This document shows positions 8,198 through 15,133 of a DNA stretch of 64,000 bases, one piece after another. A model generated the notes under the pieces. That model saw only the letters and a program-made list of their open reading frames with translations, ran no database searches and was not told the DNA's origin. The number at the start of each line of letters is the position of its first letter. Position 1 is the stretch's first letter. Both the position numbers and the translations under genes were made by a program. This DNA is from Methylobacterium sp. E-005 (GTDB lineage: Bacteria; Pseudomonadota; Alphaproteobacteria; Rhizobiales; Beijerinckiaceae), in contig NZ_JAKSYG010000097.1 in NCBI RefSeq assembly GCF_022829725.1, forward strand, positions 47,558-111,557. The letters are read 5' to 3'.

Positions 8198-8956
8198 CTA
8201 TTGGCCAACCTGCGATTTTACGTCGGTCTGCCCATCTTGACGCCATGTGGTTGATGGATCCTTGCCTTCGCGCAACTGGCCAATGTCCCGGACCCGCTTG
8301 ACCGTGTCGATGCGACCCTCGGGCCGGCCGCGGACGAGGTCGACGGGGTCTGCGACCTGGGCGGCCACGGTCGATTGCATGGCGCAGCCGAGGTTCCACA
8401 TCGGCCGGTTGCTGTAATCGAGCGCGAAGTTGCTGGTCCCCGTATCGTTGGGCCAGAGCCCGCAGGCATCGGACACCTTGGCCTGCATGCGCTGGAAGCT
8501 CAGGCGGATCGGCGCGGCGAGGCTCGGGGCCGCCACGGCGTAGGCGGTGACGGCGATCTCGCGGGGACCGACCCGGTCCTGCGCGGCCAGCCGGGTCAGG
8601 AAAGCCGCGGTGCGCTCGGCGGAAGCCGCCTGGGCCGGCGGCCCGCCGCGGGGGACCTCCATCAGGAGGATCCCGCGTCCGTAGCGGCGGTATTCCAGCA
8701 TGAAGGCATCGACATCGGCGGTCTGGCGCGGATCGAGACGGCCGACGCCCGTGGGGAACACGTCGAGGCTGCGGGTGCCGTCGGCCAGGACGATCGGGTG
8801 CCGGACCCGGTAATCGGCGACCTCGATCGCCCCGGTGGTGGCGACCGGCTGGCTGTTGCAGCCGGCCGCAAGGGCGCCGAGCGCGCTGGCGGCGAGCAGG
8901 GGGGCGAGGCGGCGCTGGTGGGCCGCTGGCCGGGCGGGCGGGTGGCGTCCGATCAT
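8198..8956 (-). CDS. cpaD: Flp/Tad pilus lipoprotein CpaD
   Basis: The 252-residue protein has an Arg-rich start, a hydrophobic stretch and a lipobox (LGALAAGC, Cys at about residue 34), so it should be a lipoprotein. The body matches the CpaD family, with YRVRHPIVLADGTRSLDVFP near the front, FALDYSNRPMWNLGCAMQS in the last third, and a C-terminal RDIGQLREGKDPSTTW. CpaD is thought to assist or anchor the CpaC secretin in the outer membrane. It starts 20 bp after the cpaC stop on the minus strand and ends 67 bp before cpaE. Confidence 0.92.
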   Translation of the reverse strand: MIGRHPPARPAAHQRRLAPLLAASALGALAAGCNSQPVATTGAIEVADYRVRHPIVLADGTRSLDVFPTGVGRLDPRQTADVDAFMLEYRRYGRGILLMEVPRGGPPAQAASAERTAAFLTRLAAQDRVGPREIAVTAYAVAAPSLAAPIRLSFQRMQAKVSDACGLWPNDTGTSNFALDYSNRPMWNLGCAMQSTVAAQVADPVDLVRGRPEGRIDTVKRVRDIGQLREGKDPSTTWRQDGQTDVKSQVGQ

Positions 8957-8976
8957 GGCTTCGATCCTGGAAGGCG

Positions 8977-10545
8977 CTATTCGACGATGAAGCCGACGCG
9001 GCCGCGATAGCTCTGCCCGACCGGCGCCGCGCTGGTGGGGGCGACCTTGCCGTACAGGCGGTTGATCTGGCCGAGCAGCACCGCCTGGCCGTCGGTGGAA
9101 TCGACGAAGTTGTCGTCGGGCCGGCTGACCTGCTTCGGCTCCATCACCCGGGCGATGTAGGGGGTGACCATGATCATCAGCTCGGTCTCCATGCGCTGGT
9201 AGTCCCGGGAGCGGAACAGGGCACCGAGGATCGGCAGGTTGATCAGGCCGGGCAGGCCGGAGATCGCCTGCTTGTTCACCTGCTGGATCAGGCCGGCGGT
9301 CATCATCACGCCGCCGGAGGGCAGCTCGACCGTGGTCTCGGACCGGCGGACCCGGGTGCCGGGGATGGCGGTCGTGACGCCGCTGTTCGTGTAGTTGAAG
9401 CTGTTCTGCGGATCGATCTCGGTCACGTCGGTGGCGACGCGGATGGAGATGCGGTTGTCGGCCAGAACCACCGGCGTGAAGCTCAGGGCAACGCCGTAGG
9501 GCTTGAAGGTGATGCCCGGCGGGGAACAAAGGCCGCCGACGCAGGTCGATGCCGCCGACGGCACCGGGAACTCGCCGCCGGCCAGGAACTTGGCGGCCTC
9601 GCCGGAAATCGCCGTCAGCGTCGGCTCCGCGAGCACCCGCGAGACCCCGGCCTGCTCGAAGGCCTTGAGCGTCGCCTGGAGCGAGAAGCCACCCGCCTTC
9701 ACCGAGGCCTGGATCTGGTTGCCCTGGGGGAAGGTCGTATTGATCGGGAAGGGCAGCGCGTTGTTGAACGCCGGGGAGGTCGCCGCGTTGCCGAGCGGGT
9801 TCAGCGCCGACCAATTGCCGTTCAGGTTGATGCCGAACTGCTTCAGGACCGTGCGCGACACCTCGACCACGGTGACGCGCAGCATCACCTGATCCTTGTT
9901 GCGGATGGAGAGGTTGTTGATCACCGCGCCCCGGGCGCCGGCCGCGACGCCGCCGCTCGCAGCCCCCGCGGCCCCCGCCGCGCCGGAGCCACCCAACCCC
10001 ACGAAGGCGTTGGAGATGTCGATTGCCTGCTGGGCCTCGGCCGAGGAATTCACCGAGCCCGACAGCAGCACCGAAGCCCCGGAGGAGCGTACGTCGAACC
10101 GTCCGCCCGGGATGCTCTGGTTGAGCAACTCGCGGAGGGTGCCGAGATTGAGGTCGCGCGCCACCGTCACGTCGAGGGCGGCGATCTGGCGGCCCTCGGC
10201 ATCCATGATGAAGATCGAGGTCGCGCCGTCGGCCATGCCGATGACGAAGACCTTGCGGGTCGAGCGGACCACGGCGTTGGCGACCGCCGGATTGGCGACG
10301 AACACCTCCTTGGCGTCCCGCGGCAGGTCCACGATCACGGAGCGTCCGGCGGTCAGCTCGACGCGGCGGGTCGAGGCGGCCTCCGCGGCGCCGACCGTCA
10401 GGACCGGCGCCGGGCCGTGGATCGAGCGCTCCTGCGCGGCGGCCGGGTTGGCCAGGGCGGTCAGGATGGCGAGCAGGCCGGCCGAGCGGGAGGCTTGGCG
10501 GCGGGCCGTGCGGGCGAGGGGCAGCTGAGCGATCATGGCGGTCAC
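8977..10545 (-). CDS. cpaC: Flp/Tad pilus outer-membrane secretin CpaC (RcpA)
   Basis: The 522-residue protein has a cleavable signal peptide (ending near ANPAAAQE). An N-terminal pilus-secretin domain follows (about residues 60-130, with VIVDLPRDAKEVFVANPAVA), then a BON-type domain (about 130-200). A Gly/Ala-rich low-complexity run (about 195-225) leads to the secretin core (about 320-490, with VLAEPTLTAISGEAAKFLAGG and LPILGALFRSRDYQR). It forms the outer-membrane pore for the Flp pilus. GTG at 10545 overlaps the cpaB stop as GTGA, and ATG at 10536 (MIAQLP) is an almost equally good start. The signal peptide is retained either way. Confidence 0.94.
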   Translation of the reverse strand: MTAMIAQLPLARTARRQASRSAGLLAILTALANPAAAQERSIHGPAPVLTVGAAEAASTRRVELTAGRSVIVDLPRDAKEVFVANPAVANAVVRSTRKVFVIGMADGATSIFIMDAEGRQIAALDVTVARDLNLGTLRELLNQSIPGGRFDVRSSGASVLLSGSVNSSAEAQQAIDISNAFVGLGGSGAAGAAGAASGGVAAGARGAVINNLSIRNKDQVMLRVTVVEVSRTVLKQFGINLNGNWSALNPLGNAATSPAFNNALPFPINTTFPQGNQIQASVKAGGFSLQATLKAFEQAGVSRVLAEPTLTAISGEAAKFLAGGEFPVPSAASTCVGGLCSPPGITFKPYGVALSFTPVVLADNRISIRVATDVTEIDPQNSFNYTNSGVTTAIPGTRVRRSETTVELPSGGVMMTAGLIQQVNKQAISGLPGLINLPILGALFRSRDYQRMETELMIMVTPYIARVMEPKQVSRPDDNFVDSTDGQAVLLGQINRLYGKVAPTSAAPVGQSYRGRVGFIVE

Positions 10546-11333
10546 GGCGTCTGCTGCCGCGCGACGCCGAAGCGCACGACGGTCAGGTCGGATGTGGGCG
10601 TCTCCGCCGGAGGCGGCTCGGAGGGCTGACCGGCATCGGCGAGGCTGCGCAGCGACAGCGACAGCACGCCGTCGCGTCCGGCGAGGGTCAGAATCTCCGC
10701 CTGGCTGGGGGTGACCGCCAGTGTCGCGGTCTCGCCCGTGACGACGTTGGTGCCGTTCTTCTCCTGGATCAGCTGGCCGATCGCCAGGACGCGGATATCG
10801 GTCAGGATCGTCTCCGAGAGCTGCACGTCGCGGTTGTCGCTCTTCCTGATCTTGTGGAAGGTGCGGATCACGTCGACATGGTCGTTCGGCAGGATGAAGC
10901 CGCCGGCCGAGTTGGTGCCGCGGCTGTCGGTCGTGATCGCGACCGCGCGCTGGCCCGGCGGCAGGATCGCCGCCATGAAGCCGCTCTCCGGCCGCACGAG
11001 CTTCTGCGCGCGGATCGGCTCGCCTGCCAGGAAGCCCGAGCGCGCCGAGGCGCCCGTGGTCTCCTCCAGGCCCTTGGGATTGCTCTTGCGGGTCACGAAG
11101 CCGGCATTGACGGCGTTATCCGGCCAGGGCTGCCAGCGCAGGTCCGCGGCGCGCAGCACCTGCCCCATGGGCATGTCGGCGGCGGCGACCAGCACGTCGG
11201 TCATTGGCACCGGCGGCGCCTCGGCCTTCATCGGCGTCGGCGGTGGAGCCGGATCGCCACCGCTCATCAGGAAGGCCGCTCCACTGCCCGCCGCGAGGGC
11301 GATGCCGAGGACGGCGAGACGGGCTGGTTTCAT
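10542..11333 (-). CDS. cpaB: Flp/Tad pilus assembly protein CpaB (RcpC), SAF domain
   Basis: The 263-residue protein has an N-terminal membrane anchor (residues 4-24) and a periplasmic SAF domain (about 45-110, VLVAAADMPMGQVLRAADL and GEPIRAQKLV). A second domain follows (about 120-230, with PPGQRAVAIT and GFILPNDHVDVIRTFHK), typical of CpaB/RcpC, a periplasmic partner of the secretin. It is the first visible gene of the pilus operon. The usual upstream genes for pilin (pilA) and prepilin peptidase (cpaA) are not here, because an unrelated gene reads away on the other strand. They must lie elsewhere in the genome. Confidence 0.94.
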   Translation of the reverse strand: MKPARLAVLGIALAAGSGAAFLMSGGDPAPPPTPMKAEAPPVPMTDVLVAAADMPMGQVLRAADLRWQPWPDNAVNAGFVTRKSNPKGLEETTGASARSGFLAGEPIRAQKLVRPESGFMAAILPPGQRAVAITTDSRGTNSAGGFILPNDHVDVIRTFHKIRKSDNRDVQLSETILTDIRVLAIGQLIQEKNGTNVVTGETATLAVTPSQAEILTLAGRDGVLSLSLRSLADAGQPSEPPPAETPTSDLTVVRFGVARQQTP

Positions 11334-11404
11334 CGCATGGCCACGCGCCGGAGACGGCCGAATTGCCGTTCATGACCGGAATCTGCGCGGGGAATCGTGT
11401 AATT

Positions 11405-11424
11405 ATGGTTAAGGTTTAATAACC
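11405..11424 (-). promoter_or_regulatory. CtrA-like half site upstream of the pilus operon
   Basis: Read on the minus strand this short AT-rich stretch contains TTAACCAT (11412-11405), the half-site sequence of the alphaproteobacterial master regulator CtrA. A second TTAA lies three bases before it, closer than the seven-base spacing of a full site. It lies about 75 bp upstream of cpaB. CtrA control of pilus genes is known from Caulobacter, and its presence here is an inference from the motif alone. Confidence 0.35.
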
Positions 11425-11590
11425 CCGCCGCGACCTCCGTCTGGAAACGGACATTCGGGCGATTCCGCATCACAACCGGCGCGATCCTTCAGCAAACGGT
11501 GCAGCTTGGCCGTGGCCTGACACCCATGCCTGCTCTATTTTGCATGCGGAATCGCCCCGGAAGCGGGCGCACGGACGAATCGGGGGAAAC

Positions 11591-12838
11591 ATGACCAGGA
11601 CAATCGGTGGCGCGGTGGTGGCGGCGGCGCTGGCGGGCACGGCCCTTGCGGGACTGATTTCCGGGGCCGCCGCCCAGGGCGGCGCGGACGCGTTCTCGGG
11701 CAACGCGGTGCGCATCGGCGTCCTCAACGACCAGTCCGGCCTCTACGCCGAATACGGCGGCCAGGGCTCGGTCGAGGCCGCCCGCATGGCGGTGGAGGAT
11801 ATGGGCGGCAAGATCGGCAGCGTGCCGATCGAGATCCTCACGGCCGACCACCAGAACAAGCCCGACATCGCCTCGGCGATCGCCCGGCAATGGTACGACC
11901 GCGACGGCGTCGACGCGATCATGGAACTGACCACCTCCTCGGTGGCGCTCGCGGTCCAGGGCCTGTCCAAGGAGAAGAAGAAGATCACCATCACGACGGG
12001 CGCGGCGACCAGCGACCTCACCGGCAAGGCCTGCACGCCCTACGGCTACCACTGGGCGTTCGACACGCGGGCGCTCGCGGTGGGCACCGGCGGCGCGCTG
12101 ACCCGGGCGGGCGGCGACACGTGGTTCTTCCTCACCGCCGATTACGCCTTCGGGTCGGCGCTGGAGGCCGACACCAGCAAGGTGGTGATCGCCAACGGCG
12201 GCAAGGTGGTGGGCAGCGTCCGGCACCCGCTCTCTAACCAGGATTTCTCCTCGTTCCTGCTTCAGGCCCAGGGCTCGAAGGCCAAGGTGATCGGGCTCGC
12301 CAATGCCGGGCTCGACACCTCGAACGCGATCAAGCAGGCGGCCGAGTACGGCATCGTCGAGGGCGGCCAGAAGCTCGCGGCTTTGCTGTTCACCCTGTCG
12401 GAGGTTCACGGGCTCGGCCTGAAGGTGGCCCAGGGCCTGACGCTCACCGAGGGCTGGTACTGGGACGCCAACGACGAGACCCGCGCCTTCGGCCAGCGCT
12501 ACATGAAGCGCACCGGCCGGATGCCCAACATGATCCAGGCCGGCACCTACTCGGCAGTGCTGTCCTACCTGAAGGCCGTGAAGGCGGCGGGCACCGACGA
12601 GACCGACGCGGTCAACGCCAAGCTCAAGGCGCTGCCGGTGGACGATGTCTTCGCCCATAACGGGGTCGTGCAGGCTGACGGCCTGATGGTGCACGACATG
12701 TACCTGTTCGAGGTCAAGAAGCCGTCCGAGTCGAAGGGCGAGTGGGACCTCTACAAGCTGATCTCGACCGTCCCCGGCAAGGAGGCCTTCGCCTCGCCGA
12801 CCGAGAGCGGCTGCCCACTGACGGCGGCGGCGAAGTAG
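11591..12838 (+). CDS. ABC transporter periplasmic substrate-binding protein, branched-chain amino acid/amide (LivJ-like) type
   Basis: The 415-residue protein has a clear signal peptide (residues 1-31, ending LISGAAAQG) and a type I periplasmic binding fold: VRIGVLNDQSGLYAEYGGQG at the start of the mature protein, then ADHQNKPDIASAIARQWYD and TWFFLTADYAFGSALEADT. This is the Peripla_BP_6 family, which binds branched-chain amino acids, amides, urea or aromatic acids. The ligand cannot be told from sequence. ATG 11591 has a strong GGGGGA ribosome-binding site 4-9 bp upstream. No permease or ATPase gene is adjacent, so it is an orphan or works with a transporter encoded elsewhere. Confidence 0.92.
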   Translation: MTRTIGGAVVAAALAGTALAGLISGAAAQGGADAFSGNAVRIGVLNDQSGLYAEYGGQGSVEAARMAVEDMGGKIGSVPIEILTADHQNKPDIASAIARQWYDRDGVDAIMELTTSSVALAVQGLSKEKKKITITTGAATSDLTGKACTPYGYHWAFDTRALAVGTGGALTRAGGDTWFFLTADYAFGSALEADTSKVVIANGGKVVGSVRHPLSNQDFSSFLLQAQGSKAKVIGLANAGLDTSNAIKQAAEYGIVEGGQKLAALLFTLSEVHGLGLKVAQGLTLTEGWYWDANDETRAFGQRYMKRTGRMPNMIQAGTYSAVLSYLKAVKAAGTDETDAVNAKLKALPVDDVFAHNGVVQADGLMVHDMYLFEVKKPSESKGEWDLYKLISTVPGKEAFASPTESGCPLTAAAK

Positions 12839-12902
12839 GAAGTTGTCGAACCAAGACGGTACATGGCCTCAGGCCGAATTGAGTCCAAGGTCACCGCGCA
12901 TT

Positions 12903-13078
12903 CTCCCTCCCCCCTTTGCGGGGTAGGGTGGCCCCCGAAGGGGGTCGGGAGAGGGCAGCGACGGTGCAGAACAGGGCTGTGGCCTTCATGCCGATCGCGT
13001 CCTTTGCGGAAGCCGGGCTCCCCTCTCCCGACCCCCACTGACGCGTGGGCCACCCTCCCCCGCAGAGGGGGGAGGGAG
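12903..13078. repeat. Large inverted repeat of C/G-rich arms (about 55 bp each)
   Basis: The arm at about 12903-12956 (CCCTCCCCCCTTTGCGGGG, GGTGGCCCCCGAAGGGGGTC, GGAGAGGG) is repeated inverted at about 13020-13078 (CCTCTCCCGACCCCC, GGGCCACCCTCCCCCG, GAGGGGGGAGGGAGGG). About 62 bp of unique sequence separates them. Each arm is itself partly palindromic. The pair lies between convergent genes. Similar elements are widespread in rhizobial and Methylobacterium-type genomes. Nothing else is seen between 12839 and 13106. Confidence 0.75.
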
Positions 13079-13106
13079 GGCGCTTGGTTGATCCGAGCTG
13101 CCAAAA

Positions 13107-13646
13107 CTATGCGAACGGAAATTCCGCCTCCGCCACATACGGCCCACCCCCGGTCGAGTCCCGCGCCGAGAACAGCGTCACCCGGTCTACAGTGAACGCC
13201 AGCGTCGCGAAGACCGGCGCCTGCGACAGGTACATCGCGGCCGCCTCCGGGGTCGCGTCGCGCCGCAGCCGGGCCAGCGTGATGTGCGGGGTGAATTTCC
13301 GCCGCTCCGGCTCGACGCCGGCCCGGCGGATCAGCCGCTCCTGCTCGGCCTGGAGATCCATCAGCGCCGGGTCGGCCACCACCGAGGCGTAGAGCGCCCG
13401 GGGCCTGTCGCCGCCGAACAGGCCGAGGCCGTCGAGCGTCACCGTGAGGGCCGGGCGCGCCCGCATCTCGGCGAGCGCCTCCACCACGTCGTCGGCCGTC
13501 CGCGCGTCGATGTCGCCGATGAAGCGCAGCGTCACGTGGAAGTCGTCCGGGTCGATCCAGCGGGCGCCGGGCAGGCCGCCCTGATAGACCTCGAGCGCCT
13601 CGGCGACCGCATGCGGCACGGTGAGCCCGGTGAACAGGCGTGGCAC
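13107..13646 (-). CDS. thpR: RNA 2',3'-cyclic phosphodiesterase (2H family, ThpR/LigT)
   Basis: The 179-residue cytoplasmic protein has the two HxTx motifs of the 2H phosphoesterase fold: HVTL (about residue 42, in DDFHVTLRFIGD) and HITL (about residue 125, in KFTPHITLARL). ThpR opens RNA 2',3'-cyclic phosphates and can reversibly join 2'-5' RNA ends. Length and motif spacing are normal. The GTG start at 13646 shares one base with the stop codon of the esterase gene upstream, so the pair is probably co-transcribed. Confidence 0.93.
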   Translation of the reverse strand: MPRLFTGLTVPHAVAEALEVYQGGLPGARWIDPDDFHVTLRFIGDIDARTADDVVEALAEMRARPALTVTLDGLGLFGGDRPRALYASVVADPALMDLQAEQERLIRRAGVEPERRKFTPHITLARLRRDATPEAAAMYLSQAPVFATLAFTVDRVTLFSARDSTGGGPYVAEAEFPFA

Positions 13647-14338
13647 TACCGCGACGCCCCCTGCCGGAGGCCACCCAAAAACGTCTCCACCGTCGGCAGC
13701 ATGCGGGCTGCGATCGTCTCCACCCCCTGCCGGTTCGGGTGCAGCATGTCGTCGAGGTGCTGCGCCCGGTCGCCGATGATCCCGTCGAGGAAGAACGGGT
13801 ACAGGGTCAGGTCGTAGCGCTTGGCCAGCGTCGGGTAGATCGCGTCGAACCGCGCCTTGTAGTCCGGACCGAGATTGGGCGCGGCCTGCATGCCGGCGAG
13901 CAGGACCGGGATGCCCCGCGCCTTCAGCCGCTCGATGATCGCCGACAGCGCGCCCTCGGTGACCTTCGGATCGGTGCCGCGCAGCATGTCGTTGGCGCCG
14001 AGTTCGAGGATCACCCCGGCGGTCCCGTCCGGCACCGACCAGTCGACCCGGTCGAGGCCGCCCGTGGCGGTGTCGCCCGAGACGCCGGCATTGGCCACGG
14101 TGACATCCTCGCCCTTGGCCTTGAGCATACGCTCGAGAACGGTGGGAAAGGCGGCGTCGGACGGGAGCCGGTAGCCCGCGGTGAGGCTGTCGCCGAGGGC
14201 GACGAGCCGGGTCGGGCCGTCCGCGGCCTGCGGGGCTGTCATGAAAGGGAGAATCATGAGCGCTAGCGCTGCGGCAAACAGGGCCGTGCGCCGGAACACA
14301 GCGCCGCCATCATGGTGCGGCCCCAATGGGCGACCCAT
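13646..14338 (-). CDS. SGNH/GDSL hydrolase, arylesterase / lysophospholipase (TesA-like)
   Basis: The protein of about 230 residues is exported: a signal peptide (FAAALALMILPFMTAPQAAD) precedes the four SGNH blocks, LVALGDSLTAGY (nucleophile Ser), NAGVSGDTATGG (Gly), LELGANDMLRG (Asn) and DDMLHPNRQG (Asp/His). It should hydrolyse esters, thioesters or lysophospholipids in the periplasm. It sits head-to-head with a YbbA-YbbP-type ABC pair, the same arrangement as tesA-ybbAP in Escherichia coli. The start is uncertain. ATG 14338 gives a slightly long signal peptide. ATG 14410 would add 24 residues and leave only 21 bp to the divergent gene. Confidence 0.88.
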   Translation of the reverse strand: MGRPLGPHHDGGAVFRRTALFAAALALMILPFMTAPQAADGPTRLVALGDSLTAGYRLPSDAAFPTVLERMLKAKGEDVTVANAGVSGDTATGGLDRVDWSVPDGTAGVILELGANDMLRGTDPKVTEGALSAIIERLKARGIPVLLAGMQAAPNLGPDYKARFDAIYPTLAKRYDLTLYPFFLDGIIGDRAQHLDDMLHPNRQGVETIAARMLPTVETFLGGLRQGASR

Positions 14339-14431
14339 ATCGCGGTGCAACCACGGCCCGTGCCGCCAGGATCGAAACCAAGACAGGACCTCGCGCGCCA
14401 TGCTCGTCATCGCCCACAGATCGGCTTACCC

Positions 14432-15133
14432 GTGAACCAAGGCAAGGTGGTGGGCGCACCCGCGATCGCGCTGTCCGACATCGATCTCAGCCTCGGACGC
14501 GGGGCCGCCCGGGTCCACGTCCTGCGGGGCATCTCCCTGAATGTCGGCCGTGGCGAGGCGGTGGGCCTCGTCGGGCCGTCCGGTTCGGGCAAATCGACGC
14601 TGCTGATGGTGATGGCCGGGCTGGAGCGGCCCGATTCCGGCGGCGTCGTGATCGAGGACACCGACCTCGTCCGCCTCGACGAGGACGCGCTGGCCCGGTT
14701 CCGCGGCCGGCGGATCGGCATCGTGTTCCAGGCCTTCCACCTCGTGCCGACCATGACGGCCCTGGAGAACGTGGCGCTGCCGCTCGAACTGGCCGACCGG
14801 CCGGGCGCCCTGGAGCGGGCCCGCGCCGAGCTGGAGGCGGTGGGCCTCGGCCACCGGCTGCACCATTATCCGGCGCAGCTCTCGGGGGGCGAGCAGCAGC
14901 GCGTCGCCATCGCCCGGGCGGTCGCCCCCGACCCGGCGATCCTGGTGGCCGACGAGCCCACCGGCAACCTCGACGAGGCCACCGGCCGGCAGATCGTCGA
15001 TCTCCTGTTCCGCCTGAAGCGCGACCGCGGCGCGACGTTGGTGCTGGTCACCCACGACAACGGCCTCGCCCGCCTGTGCGACCGCACCGTGCGCCTGCGC
15101 TCGGGGCAGATCGAGGAGGCTTTGGCGGCCTGA
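14432..15133 (+). CDS. ybbA: ABC transporter ATP-binding protein (YbbA/LolD-like)
   Basis: The 233-residue ATPase has intact motifs: Walker A GPSGSGKST (about residues 47-55), Q-loop IVFQAFHLVPTMT, signature LSGGEQQR, Walker B AILVADEPTGNLD and the H-loop THD. It belongs to the MacB/LolD/YbbA group that works with FtsX-like permeases and usually drives mechanotransmission or lipoprotein/lipid extraction rather than import. The start is GTG 14432 (VNQGKVVGAP). Frames upstream of it run through the divergent esterase gene and look non-coding. Its stop overlaps the permease start by one base. Confidence 0.93.
   Translation: MNQGKVVGAPAIALSDIDLSLGRGAARVHVLRGISLNVGRGEAVGLVGPSGSGKSTLLMVMAGLERPDSGGVVIEDTDLVRLDEDALARFRGRRIGIVFQAFHLVPTMTALENVALPLELADRPGALERARAELEAVGLGHRLHHYPAQLSGGEQQRVAIARAVAPDPAILVADEPTGNLDEATGRQIVDLLFRLKRDRGATLVLVTHDNGLARLCDRTVRLRSGQIEEALAA

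Noticed and set aside
8198..9814. A 538-residue protein ending in CpaD
   Set aside because: The first part is an out-of-frame reading of the CpaC secretin. The CpaD signal peptide and lipobox begin at 8956.
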